From NCBI GenBank assembly GCA_035048485.1, contig CM068582.1:19851570-19915569 (forward strand): 64,000 nucleotides of DNA, read 5' to 3'. The notes under the pieces are model-generated. The model did no database searches, was not told the DNA's origin, and saw nothing but the letters and a program-made list of their open reading frames with translations. The stretch comes from Pteria penguin (taxonomy: Eukaryota; Mollusca; Bivalvia; Pterioida; Pteriidae). Positions 1 to 11,802 of this stretch are shown in pieces. A program made the position numbers and the translations under genes. Within the stretch, counting starts at the first letter, position 1. Each line of letters opens with the position of its first letter.

Positions 1-360
1 ATTGTCATCATTTTAGTAGGTTTGTTTAATTACTATAACCACTATGAAACGCTTCGTAAGTTGTTAGTGCTTTCGATAATCCTTGTTATTTTTTCAATCA
101 ATCAGTATAAATTCATAAGTTTATCTACCAAAATAATTACCGTATATATCGAAATGGGCATGAAACAGTATTAATTTGCATTGATTCTAGTACAATAATA
201 TGCTCCATAACATATGTTTTTGTTATTCTTAATCTACCTTTGTCTATTCTTATAGAATATGCATGAAATAGCCAGTTGTAGATTTTAATTCTTCTTACTA
301 GTTCACCAGACTACCCCCTTAATTCAGGACAATTTTCATTCTTACAATGAACGGCACAAA
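1..360. other. AT-rich non-coding DNA, nothing recognised
   Basis: No long open frame, tRNA-like box, inverted repeat or splice-flanked exon was seen in this stretch. Confidence 0.5.
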
Positions 361-2260
361 TTCAAAATGACTCTTTTTTATTGAGTTATTCTAATCAATT
401 TTCTTATAATGAAACAAAATTGAAGTGGGAATAGTTTTACGAAGCTTGCATTCAAGTATGCGTCCCAAGATGAACCATTAGCACAAGTTTGGGAATTTTC
501 ACACACTGTTTAGTTGAGGTGACTTGGCATACGGCCAAGTCAGAAGTCTTTTACTTTTACTAGTTTGTTGCAAACTGAGGTACCCCCAACAGGTTAACCA
601 AATCACGGAAGCGGAAAACTGTTACATGAAGCAATCGAACCAGGTACTCTAGTGTGCATCCCATAGATGAATCATTGGTGCAACTTTGGTACTTGTACTG
701 TCCATAACTGAGATACTTGTGCCCAAAACATGATACCAAAATGACTCAAATGGAACAAGCAAATTCAGAGAGTTGTGGTCCCCTGCTTTTGACGCTCTAA
801 CAGTAAGGGTGCAGCGATCTGTGACATTGTCATTGTTGTGCATATCTACAGATACAGGAAAGGTATTGCAACTAGGCACAAACATGCCAGATATGATGGC
901 CCTACATTATGACCAAGGTTAAAGTTTTTTTATCAGACAGACAGAGAGACGGATGGACAGACAAATGAGATTTCATGTCCCCATGTTTTCACAAAAGGCG
1001 GGTGATAAAAAAGTGTCAGGTACAGCTTGAAACATGTTTTCAAGTCTGTAAGATGAATAATTAATTAGTGTAAGTTTGGTACTTGTAGCTTGTACAGAAT
1101 TGAGGTACTCTAAAAGGCTAACTATGCCACTCAAACTGAAAAATTATGTCACGTGCAGCATCAAAAGCATGCCGTCAAGTGTATATCCCAAGATGTTTGC
1201 TATTTGCAGCATTTGTAGTTTGTCCTAAACTTAGTTTTCCAGTTGCGGATGTCAGGCCTATATCACAAGATCGTACAAACTATGTGAAGGAGATCATAAA
1301 ACTGTCCTTGCTCTGACCACTTGCTGTGGATTTGATGTGTACAAAGACAGAGAAGACATGGTGAATCCATGTTTGTAATTAGGAGGGGGTTGTAATCAGA
1401 TAAGGGTGTTCCTGAGGATACATAACTGTCAAGATAACCAAGTGAATTCAAAAGAATTCTAAGATGTCAAAAGTAATTATCTTAAATGGAAAGTCTCATC
1501 ACATGGAATCTACTTGTGAAATGGTACCCCTACTGGATCAAAAGTTATTGCCCAGGTAATTTCTATTGAAACGGTCGGCTCATACCTTCACCATCGGTGA
1601 AGGTATGAGCCGACCATTTCAATAGAAATTATTGCCCAGTTTAAGTTTTTGTGACAGACTGACGGATGGAGGAATGAGTATTATGAGATGTAATGTCCCC
1701 TTGCTTTCACAAAAGTGGGGGACAAAAAGTGATGTTAAAAAGACATTCTAATTCACTTGTTTTGTTTTGATAATTCAAATTGGTCCACACATTAGCGTTC
1801 AGACATGTAACCACGATATACCCACTCTTTGACTTTGTCCACATTGCCTCTGACTCCAACTATCAAAAATTCTGTCTGAACCAACTTCGTTCACTGTTCT
1901 TAACGTCCATCTTAAATCTCATATCAAGGACAATTTGCAAGTTCTACCATTCACGTGCACAATTATTACAATCAAGTTAAACCAACAAATCTGAAAACGT
2001 ACATGACATGCGTGCAACATGCTTTCCATCATGTTATTTCATCTCGCCGCGCCGAGCAAATCAGATTTGAAATCTGCCTGTTCAGCTGTTTACGATGTCA
2101 AGTCACTCATGTATGAATCAATTTGTGATTAATAATTTAATCATGGAATTTTAAGAATATGAAACCGAAGAAACTTCTTAAGTCGGTGCACTAATTATCA
2201 AATCGTTTCTCGGAAGAATTTTATACATGACGCTATTCGTCCCTTAGCAACGCGGAATTT
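361..2260 (+). repeat. Copy 1 of a ~1.9 kb direct duplication (partner 34099-36270)
   Basis: From TTCAAAATGACTC at about 361 to the CGTCCCTTAGCAAC block near 2240, the sequence runs collinear with 34099-36270 at high but clearly diverged similarity, with indels. Shared landmarks are a GACTTGGC/GCCAAGTC hairpin near 523-542, GACAGACAGAC microsatellites, and a tail with complementary TGTCCCC and GGGGACA blocks. The tails look like ends of dispersed repeats, so this is either a segmental duplication of repeat-rich DNA or two copies of one long composite element. The copies differ by two clean insertions: a palindrome here (1556-1639) and a SINE in copy 2. Confidence 0.8.
1545..1639. repeat. Palindromic insertion, 35-bp stem and 3-nt loop, flanked by an 11-bp repeat
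   Basis: Arms 1558-1592 and 1596-1630 are reverse complements with one mismatch (34 of 35) around the loop ATC. The direct repeat TTATTGCCCAG stands at 1545-1555 and again at 1629-1639, overlapping the right arm by two bases. The homologous site in the other duplicate (about 35386-35400) reads TTATAGCCCAG once, with no palindrome. This is therefore an insertion after the duplication, with a target-site-like duplication. It has no room for coding sequence. Confidence 0.85.
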
Positions 2261-3222
2261 AGAAAGGGGGGCAATTTAATACCCAGCTCTGGTGAAACTT
2301 ACGCAGAATGTTTACAATACGGAAAGGAAAAATTTAACTTATACAGTCTGCTGTCTCACTTTAATCAAGTAAAACATCAATTTTTCGGCATAACGTCATC
2401 AAAGCATGTTGTTATTGTGGTTGGCAAGGGCCGACGGAAAGGCCCGAAAATGTGCGATCAGTGCGTAGTAATCAACTACTGAATGAAAACATAGGTTACA
2501 TGCCAGTTAGTTTCAAAAATAATCATCGTGTTTGTTCAGCTCTGGTATAGACTTTCCATACATCTTCCTAAATAATTTGCTGAATATGTAGTTATCAACA
2601 TACCAAAAGTATCAAATGTTCATGAATATTTGCAAATTCAACGCACATAATCATAGACCTATTTCACTGAGTGTAGGAATACATGAGCAAAGGGGTGAAT
2701 CCCAATATGGCAGCGCCCATGACCCGGGTCCATAACAGTGTAACACTTCGTGTTACAAAAATATTGCCCCTAACCTGGAACTTAAACCTGACAAAAATAC
2801 AATTACAAACACATCTAACTTTAAGAGATAATGTGATTGTGTTGTTATGCATAGAGAAGAATGTATGTTCAGCCACAATCAAGTGAACTTTGTCAAGTGA
2901 TGACAACCTGACAAACTAAAAAGTTAAAAGATATCTATCTAATATGTCTCATTCTTACCTGCACAGCTGACTACTGTGTTGTTGAGAGTGTGACCTCATC
3001 TGGGTAAGTATAAGCCACAATACATGTTACTACTACATGTATATAGTCTCAAAGTCTGACATCTGCAATAACAGCCTCCCTTCACAGTGCAACAGTTTCT
3101 TTGATGATATTTCTCACAGGTACTAGGTTTGTTTTACCATGACATTGTTGGTTTACTTATCCTAAAGAAGATTCTGATATGGATTAATAATCTAACTACC
3201 GGTAGATATACCACAATCTTAT
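2261..3222. other. Non-coding stretch, no feature supported
   Basis: Short overlapping open frames near 2664-2906 occur on both strands with no splice context or recognisable motif. They are read as chance. Confidence 0.4.
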
Positions 3223-3227
3223 GTGCA

Positions 3228-3389
3228 CAGTGGCGGATCCAGGAGCTCATCTGAGGAGGTTTTTATCCGGGATGAGGGGGTTTTAACCAACATTTTCAAG
3301 AAATTGTGCAAATTTCGCATAAATTTAACATATTTTTCCTATCTGAGGGGGTTTTTCCAAACCCCCCTAAACCCCTGGATCCGCCACTG
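3228..3389. mobile_element. 162-bp MITE, 16-bp terminal inverted repeats, 5-bp target duplication
   Basis: The ends are perfect inverted repeats beginning CAGTGGCGGATCCAGG. The flanks GTGCA (3223-3227) and GTGCA (3390-3394) form a 5-bp target duplication. The interior is G/C-homopolymer rich and non-coding, so it depends on a transposase elsewhere. A CAG...CTG terminus with a 5-bp duplication recurs at 36643-37394. Superfamily not assigned. Confidence 0.85.
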
Positions 3390-3394
3390 GTGCA

Positions 3395-4240
3395 GACAGT
3401 TCTGAGAACTCTACATAACATATATTCTTTATACACTTTATACCAATTATTCTAGTATTTCTACAACTTTATTCATAGTATGGTTACAGAAAATTTGCAA
3501 AGTAGTTACTACTAGTACCCAGTATATGAAGTATAAAGCTCACACTTTGAGTACACTACATAATGGAAGAAGTATTATTCTCGAAGTCGGTGTGAGGTCA
3601 CTGTCTCCATTGGTCTACGTATATTGTAGATGCCCGAGGAGTCTGGCCATGTCACTTGGGGTAAAACTAAGGGTTTGTTATTAGTATCATTAATACAACT
3701 TTATGCTCATCTGTATCAATTCTAAAGGGTGTTTCTTATAAAATACGATCGGAAATGTGTATAATATGGATTCAAAATTTACTTGCTTGAATGACAAAAT
3801 ATTTTAATTCCTTTTTACTAAAATTCCTACCGGAATGCTCATTGTTCTCTATGATAAAGTCCAATGCTTTACCCCGAATGTTTCGAATGCTGGTTATAAA
3901 TACCTGGATGTCCGACAATGAGAATGACCAATTAAATATGAAATCGCTCTTGCACACTTTTATAGGAAGAGAATTTGAATACAGATATTACATGTTCATC
4001 TGGAATTCAAAAACCCAGAACTCTTCTAAAAGTTCTATAAAAATCTGTTGTATTTCATCTTGGAAAATTGAAGATAATGGCTTTATTATTAGCCTACTGC
4101 CACAACATACAAACATGATCCTGTCTGCATGAACATGACATGTATACATGTACATGCTGACCTAATTTCTACTGAAACAGTTAAATAAGAAATAATGACG
4201 ACCTAGTCGTTATCTAATGTCGAGTAACAATGAACAATAA
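3395..4240. other. Non-coding stretch with one unexplained 113-codon frame
   Basis: A plus-strand frame at 3791-4132 is open for 113 codons and a shorter one lies antisense. Neither shows a familiar domain, good splice sites or a promoter. No gene is claimed. Confidence 0.3.
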
Positions 4241-4244
4241 TTGC

Positions 4245-4452
4245 GTACTGCAATACGTTGTTGTGAACTGGGCTCCGGTTCAAAATCTACAGTCATACAA
4301 TATTAAAAGACAAATACAGCCAAGCTCAACGGCGTTAGAGTACCGTAGCGTGTAATCAAAGGCGTATCGACTACTGCATTCTGCAATGCGTTGTAGTGAA
4401 CTAGCCGTACGGTTCAAAATTTACACGTCTTACATCATTAAAAAACAATTAT
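4245..4452 (+). repeat. Diverged ~70-bp direct repeat
   Basis: Blocks at about 4247-4318 and 4380-4450 share the order CTGCAATRCGTTGT, GTGAACT, CGGTTCAAAAT, then ACATCATTAAAA-like sequence. The spacing is about 133 bp. No coding potential was seen. Confidence 0.6.
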
Positions 4453-4984
4453 AAATAGTTTCTACAGCAAAACAAGTACTAGTATATACTATATACACAT
4501 TGTATCAATAAGAATAGATAAAACACTTACTATCAACATTTTTCCACTGTCAGCTAGCTGTCTCGTTCACCTCTCTCCGTCTCGGCTACTATTTATAGCA
4601 TAGAAAAAACACGCCAAACATTCTGGGGAATTTCAATAAGCTTTGTACTAAAATTCATACGCATTAAAGAAGAATGATACTCTTCGTTTCACCTAGTACT
4701 ATTTAATCATTTACTAATACTGTCAACATTTGATGTGCTAAACGAATTAGTAAATTCAACCTCAAAACATAGTACTGAATCATGATCATGTGAACTACAT
4801 TTGGTAGTGCATGTGTTTAACGAGTAGTAAAGAGGTAAATCCTAATTATTCGGAGCCTTTCGTTTTTTACTTTACTAGGAGAGGAAGAGACAAGGTTCCG
4901 AAAGTCTGATCTCTACTATAACAATGGGTCACCCTGATAAAGGGCGACCCAAAAAGAGCAATCCTGAATCTTAGATTTCTCTAA

Positions 4985-5258
4985 AACACTCAAACACTAT
5001 TAATTCTTTAATCCACTCATCCGTTCTGAAGAAGGTTTTCAATGGGGGTTACCTCTTGGGCATATTTAAACCTATGGTGATGCCATTTATTTACAGATCT
5101 GAATAAAAAGCACAAACTTTGTAGGAGTCCACTAGTACAACAAGTTTGATTGAAATCTGCCTGGTGGTTTAAGAGGAAAAGCTGAAAATGTAAAATTTTA
5201 TGGATGGACACAGATGGTTGCCAGGTTATGAAAATAGCTCATTTGAGCCTTTCAATCA
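4985..5258. repeat. Degenerate fragment of the GGCCC-type (family A) element
   Basis: It keeps landmark words of the better copies: TCTGAAGAAGG, GGGTTACCTCTTGGGC, GTGGTGATGCCA-like sequence, and an AATAGCTCATTTGAGCC end near 5235-5250. The small antisense frame here is part of the repeat. Confidence 0.6.
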
Positions 5259-5458
5259 CAGAGATGAAAATCCCCCTGCAGGTTTCCAAATGTTGATTGG
5301 CATGTGTTAATACGAAATACCTTCTAAAATAAGGCAATGACTATGCCAATGATAGGAAACTGGAAGACAAAGATTAGGAGCTAAAGAGATTCTTACTTTA
5401 CTGACTGTTATTTCATTAAACATTCATTTTAGGAAAAAATAATGTTTTGTAAATCTAC

Positions 5459-8400
5459 CTGCTTGGCTTTGGTCACAGGATTTGATGAGGTGCAGATCAT
5501 CACTGGAGTCTCTGCTATTTCTTCTCCTTGGATTACTGACATTCATTTTACACCTAGAGGCTCTCTTTCCTTTTCTTTTTGACTTTCCATCCTTGTTACA
5601 TCGGATGTTTTGGTACAAACGCTTATAACGAGTTTCTTTTAGTTTGTTACCTTTTTTCATTTCCCCTTTACTTGCCCATTTCTTTTCCCCTTTACATGCT
5701 CTTTCCTCTGTGACAATTGTTTTATTATTCTCATGGCTCAAACATTTTTTATTTCTGAATTCAAGCTCTGAATCACTATCTTCATCTGTAATGATGACAA
5801 AATCATTGCTTTCAGAATTATCTTCCATGTTATTCTTAGTGAATTTAGGCCTTTTTCTTTTATTTTTTCCCTTAAATTTTTTTTCTCCCATATTTTGTGG
5901 TATACTAACTTCTTTTTCTCTTGCTTTTTTTCGCTTGTTTGTTATCTCTATTGTTCTGTCCTTACAGAGTCTGTATGAAGTGCTTGATGATGATTCATCT
6001 TTAACCTTTTTCCTATCCTCCCGTGGCAATTTCTTTGTTTCAAACATTGACAATCCTTTTGCCTGCAAGTCTAATTCTAATTTAACTGCATGTTTGTGTT
6101 GCTTTGTTGATTCAACAGGGGATTCATAATGTAAAAACTGTACTTCTGGCAAATCCTCATCACTGGAATCAGTTATCACTATTTCCTTCTGAAGATCTAA
6201 TTGGTATAGATTTGGTTTAATATTATCTTCTTGATGATCAAGAAATGACTCCCCATAATCAAAATCTGGTAATTTACTTGTCATCTGACTGGCCCGTAAA
6301 GCAAGATTAAAGCTTACATTAGCATTGTCATTATAATTCATAGAAGGTTTCACTGGTTGCCGTTCACCTATTCTGTCTTGATCAAGGTCAAAGTCAGTTC
6401 TCCTTGGAATCTCAGTCAGTAGTTCATTTGTACCACCAGATTCAGCATTGGTCACTGTATCACCACACTCAGCATTGGTCACTGTATCACCACACTCTAC
6501 ATTGGTCACTGTATCACCACACTCTACATTGGTCACTGTAAAATCCTCAGTAATACACTTGGCATTTTTGTTACCTTCACTTCTAGGTATACCATCAGTT
6601 ATAAGGTTATACCTACAACAACTTCCTTTCTTCTTCTCTTTAGAATTCACATCTTTTTGGGGTTTTGGGTTTTTTTTTAAACAGCAGGCATCGATTTTAT
6701 TCCATTTACAACTGCTATTACTTTCTTTCCTAAATGTTTTTAATGTTCCTTGTAGTCTCTTATCTGATGGTATATCACTAACATCATATTCCTGTAATGC
6801 TGTAAACTTCTGCTCCACTACACTGCCATCTACAAAGTCATTACTGAACGATGGTGAGTTTTGTCTAGTGTGATTTATATTTTCCAGGTTATCTTCTGTT
6901 CCATTACAAGTGTCCTCTGTATCATATTCTGTCACGTCATCTTGTGTTGATATCACATTTTCTAATTCTTCAAGCAGCGTAGAGTCATGGTTTGGAATTT
7001 CATGATTCAAAGACATAGAATTCTGGGAATGTGTGTGATCTGACATGTTTTTCTTTTTTGTCAAACATCGTGATTTTGTCTTTACTTCTGATGCAGGTGG
7101 TGAATTTTTCTTTTTCAATTTTTTTCTGGCATTTTTTTGCTGATTAGTATTTACTTTGGCGTCTTTTGTTCCAATTTGTTTGTAAGTTGGATAATTCAAT
7201 TTGCTTTGAAATGTTTTGTTATATTTTCTGGCTTTTTTACGAAATTTAACATCATGTTTATCTAAGAAACCTGATTTTTTTACAGCTGTTTTGATTCTGC
7301 TTCGATCAACTCCTCTGATATCCTTATCTCGAGCTTTATCAACACTAACATCTTTTGACTTGTTATCAAATAAAATCTTTTTTTTTGAAACTGTCTGAGA
7401 ACGGTGAGATGGGAACTGAATATAGTCATCCTCGTAACTAGAACTTAAACTTAAGATTTCTAGACCACTACTGGAATCAATCTGTGGAGACATGTTATGT
7501 AGCGAATCATCTGAGTAATCAGATTCTGGCATTTTTCTGTTCTCATTATGTGTTGGTGTATTCTCGCTGGTGTTTTTATTCAACTCTGTATATAAAAGTA
7601 CAGGATCAAGAAGAGTCTTTAAGGAAGTAGACAATGGTTCAGGAGTCTTTGTTTCCTCATAATGTCCTGTTCCACTCTCACAGTCTCTACTTTCAAAGCT
7701 CTCTGTTGTATCTGTAGATGAATGACTAAACAGTGTATGGGGAGAGTCAGAGAGTAATGAAACTGTACAGGATTCAGCAATCTGTTTATGCACATTATCA
7801 ATGTCCTCAAAGATGTTTTGTGCAAGAACTTGTTCTTCTTCCTTGGAAGTTTGATAATGTGATTTTGTATCAGGTGACAAAGGAACTAATTTCCCTAAAA
7901 CAGATTCACTTTGTACACTGTCTGATGATTCAACCCTTGATGATCTCTTTGTTACAGGATGTCCATAAACCTTCAGTTGATCCATATCCTCACAGACCTT
8001 GACATCTGCTATATCAATTTGACTGGTTTTAGTCTGAGCAAAAGACATCCTTTGGTGGATGCCTGTTTCATCGGTAATAGTCCATCCTAATTCCATGTCA
8101 ACTTCCAGATCTGAGACTTGAGTTTCTGCATCACAGAAAGACTTTCTGTGACTGGGTGATTTAATACTGATCAAGTCTCCTGGAACACCTATGACTAAAG
8201 TTATGTTTCCTTCCTTCAATATCATGCTATCAGTATTTAAACGAGCCATCTCATCTTGACAGTTTTTTAACAAATGATCAATGTTAAATGAAGTCAGAAA
8301 CTGCTTCAATGAAACACTTGAATCTTTAGTCTGTAATTCAGTTTTAAAATCAAGATCACTTTCAACACTATCTGCTTGTCTTCTTATAACTTGACCTTCA

Positions 8401-9799
8401 CTTTCCTCAACATCTGCTTCCCCACTTGTAATTTGATCATGACACATCTGTATGTGGGTAGTTTGGTCATCAGAGGTAGAGAGATTGGTATCAACTGATT
8501 CCGATTCTTGGGATATGTTGTGTTCCAGACTTTCAGGATCATCTGACAAGCTATTTGCAATATACTGCTTATTTGACATGCTACAATTTTTTTCCAAGAT
8601 GCCTTTTGAAGTCTCACTACCATCTTGGGAAAGGTAGCTTGGCAGTGTGAGGTATTTTCCATCTCTTGTTGGGTTTTTTACACTCCTCTTATTTTTCATG
8701 TCAAAACTATTCTCTGGCACATTTTGTTTCAAACTTTCATTTTGTGAGGTTCCAAAGTAATTCATGATTAACTTCCTTAGTAATTTCTTCCTGATAGTAC
8801 TTGGTGAAAATACTCTCATCTTTTCATAGTATTTCCTGGCTTTGAAGTAATTAGCAAGAATTTTTTTTAATTCACAGAATCTTTTCTCATTTTCCGCATT
8901 ATAAGTCACATTTGACAGCATGAACTGATTGCATGAATATTTGTTAGACAATTTTCCTTTCTTGATCACATTGCTTTCTCGCTCTGTATGCATTCTCTCT
9001 AATGCACTTTTTTCATTCTCCATTTCATTGCTGCAGACACCTTCATAACAATCCGTTAATTTCCTCTTTTTTCTGTTAACGTTCACATTTTCACTAACAA
9101 CTTCTACTCTTTCAGGACTGCTGAACCCCGTAGTGCTCTGCTCTGAACAATCAGTATCTGCTGAAAATCTCACTTCTATGACTTTATCCTGTGTACTAAC
9201 CATTTCTTTTGGTACACCAACTGAGTCCATGTTTTCTACTAAAATGTTTTCAGTAGAATGTTCTGATCCAAGAGTAGGTTCTGTAGCAACTGTAGAGGGT
9301 TTGTGAACATCTTGGAACATACTATCTACACTCAAAGACAATGAATTCACTTCTTCTGAACTTGCCAATTCCTGTATCATATCAGGATCTACAGTCCATT
9401 GATAAAGGAGATCTTCTTCCAACTTCATTTCTTCAGTATCCTCTGTACTTACATGATCTTCTGAACTTATTCCACAAGCATCCTTTGACCTTACACTCTC
9501 CTCTGACATTATTCCTTCTACAACATCTGACCTCACACTGACTTCTGCTATTATTCCCTCAGTATATTCCCTGGGAAGGAGATGTAACTTAAATTCACAA
9601 GTGTTATTGTTCGACATTTGTAAAAGGGAACTTTTATGAACTAATGTGTCAAGCTGTTCTCCTGTCACTAACTCAGAACAAACTTGATTGCAGAAGTCAC
9701 CACTAGATGCAACATCTTTCCGTTTGTCATGAATATTTTCTTCATTGCTTTTATTCACATCACCATTAATTCTTCCTTTCTTTTTCAGGACATCAGAAT
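5459..9799 (-). CDS. Large exon, 1,446 codons: Ser/Asp-rich, probably nuclear, with two SUMO-interaction-like motifs
   Basis: On the minus strand the frame is open from an acceptor (TCTCTTCAG, exon base 9799) to a possible donor CAG|GTAGAT (last exon base 5459). If that weak donor is not used, the frame ends at a TAA at 5424. The exon starts with two bases of a codon, matching the phase-1 end at 15884. The product is hydrophilic, rich in Ser, Asp, Glu and Lys, with no membrane segment. Seen: a four-fold 9-residue repeat (TVTNVECGD type, 6445-6548), two hydrophobic cores before acidic Ser stretches (VITDSSDEDLPE near 6150-6190 and FVIITDEDSDSE near 5771-5812) typical of SUMO-interaction motifs, and Lys/Arg clusters near 5840-5890 and 5520-5590 that could be nuclear localisation signals. 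No enzyme domain was recognised. It is proposed as the C-terminal part of the FHA gene running from 63.2 kb. Confidence 0.8.
6445..6548 (-). repeat. 27-bp coding repeat, four copies
   Basis: Four head-to-tail copies encode TVTNVECGD variants (V/A and C/S changes). The unit is a multiple of three, so the frame is kept. Confidence 0.85.
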
Positions 9800-10400
9800 C
9801 TGAAGAGATACCATGCTTTACTTATTCTTCTGTCATTACACGTTGTGCACATCTAATGGCATTTCCTTTCAAATCAAGCATGAGTCTATGCTGGTTATAT
9901 ATAGCTAGCAATAAGATCATTGACTAGTTATGTACTACTAGGTTTCCAGATCACACAAGCTCAAGCTAAGTCTGTCAAAATGCTTAGGTTTATGGTGAAG
10001 GTCTATTTGAGCTTCTTATATAAAATCAACATGTAAAGTATTTCCTTTTCATAAAGGTATGTGGAACAAGCCAAAGCAATTTAAAAACCACACATTCCCT
10101 CTGCAAAAAATGACAAAGTCCAGAAAAAGTAAAAAATTAAAAAATCAGTAACTTAGAATGGGTGTTCAAGTGAACAAATGTGTCGTCTGGGGGCTATCTG
10201 TACTACTGCAACACAGTCCAAAACTGCTATTCTTAGCAAAGAGGTCATAGTGAAGGTCACAAGGTCACTGACCTTGGTTTCATTTGAAACTCCAAAAAAG
10301 AAACCTGAATATGACATCCTTCTAGAGCGTTCAAATGCAGTAGTTTTATAATCCATGCATCCCTTCTGAATGAGAAGATTGTCATAGGAAAGTACCCTCT
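9800..10400 (-). other. Intron of the large minus-strand gene
   Basis: Non-coding. From about 10140 the sequence blends into a degenerate family A repeat (TAGGAAAGTACCCTCTTGGGC near 10390). Confidence 0.5.
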
Positions 10401-11480
10401 TGGGCATAATTTATCAATGTTGGTGCTTACCTAAGTACCTAGATGATCAGTCATGCAAGAAGGAAGAATTCATTTATTTTTGCATTACTATGACTAAGTC
10501 AATACCATTGTTGAAATATGTCAAATTTTATTTCAGACCAGAATAATAAAAAAAAACACTTTTTTGCACATCCATTCAAGTGATTTTGATATTAAGCATT
10601 TGCTTTGTCTCTGCAAGATGTGATTTAGGGCAACAAGTTTGTCATTTTCTTTAGGTGGGGCCTTTTGTTGACTGATTTTAAGTCTGGGTCATGAACAACA
10701 ATTGTTTCAAATATTGTCCAGATCCAATTTAAAATTGCCTAATTTCATATGTTGAGTGTTTGAGAAACATCTAAAGATTTATTTAGATGTGTAAAGAAAT
10801 GTAAAAATTTTTTGACCACAGCTGGATTTAAACTGCTACTCTCCATATTAATTACCAAGTGGTATATGTACCATTGTGAGACCTAGTTTTTAGACATGGT
10901 GGCATCATCTGTTGATCAATTTGGATGAAATGTACAGAATTGATAGAAGACCTATAATACTTCGTGTATACCATATTTCATTAAAATCTTTCATGTGGTA
11001 TTGAGTCTTTTCGTTATACAAAGTTATTTCCCATTTGAGCAGGTAACTGACGTCAAATCATTGTGATGTCAACCAGTTCTATGACAACTGGTGTAAAATT
11101 ACGGGAAGTGATATAGAAATTATATGACGTCACAATGATTTGACGTCAGATACATGCTCAGATGGGAAATAACTCTGCATAACAAAAAGACCCATTAACA
11201 GCTGAAGTTAAAAATGTTCTTATACACCCTCATTTGGAAGTCTTAAATAATTCATAGAAAATCCAGAAACTGAGATATTGATAAAATTCTTTCAAAACAA
11301 CATTCCTTGCCATAATTATTATCACAATAGTCCATAAGAAATCATCATTATCAAATAACTAGGAAATATGACACTTTTCTGCATTGAAATCACAAAATCA
11401 AAAAAAAAGTCCAAAAAAAATTCTAAAACTTGATTTTGGAAGGGGTCCAAAATGACAATACATCTTCATTCATCCCTCTA
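10400..11480 (+). repeat. Old, headless family A copy carrying a nested MITE
   Basis: It carries the family A body words (CCTAGATGATCAGTCATGCA, GACCACAGCTGGATTTAAAC, ATACACCCTCATTTGGAAG) but lacks the GGCCC head. It is more diverged than the copies at 28.3 and 48.8 kb. The MITE at 11001-11194 interrupts it. Confidence 0.75.
11001..11194. mobile_element. TA-flanked fold-back MITE inside a family A copy
   Basis: Arms of about 65 bp are inverted: GTCTTTTCGTTATAC...TTATTTCCCAT at the left, and its complement ending AACAAAAAGACCCA at the right. Related copies without it (near 55373 and 30726) read CATGTGGTATAACAGCAGAAG, which places the insertion at a TA. The arms contain two perfect TGACGTCA octamers. 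Confidence 0.75.
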
Positions 11481-11802
11481 GATCATTTCTGTGCATTCTG
11501 TTTGTCTCTGTATACAGCAAGTATGAAGAAGAATATTGTCAAAGGAAGGTACTCTTTTGTGACCTTCTATCAATTTTGACTATGGTGACGTCACCTGTAA
11601 AGAGGTCTGGATGAAAACAACAGAATTTGAAGGTGATCATAAGTGATTTATTTCTAACAAGATTAATTAAAATCCTTCCAACAGTTTTGCAGAAAAAGTT
11701 GAAAATTTTTGGAAGTCTTAAAAAATTCATAAAAAATCCAAAAATTGAGATATTGACAAAATTCTTTCACAATAATATTCCTTACTACATGTATAATTAT
11801 GA

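Noticed and set aside
2683..2886. A small gene on either strand near 2.7-2.9 kb
   Set aside because: Overlapping frames on both strands, with no motif and no splice context.
3223..3405. A 60-codon frame over the MITE
   Set aside because: It is a read-through of the element's inverted ends and G-runs.
3791..4132. A 113-codon plus-strand gene
   Set aside because: No recognisable domain, no splice or promoter support, and ordinary AT-rich composition.
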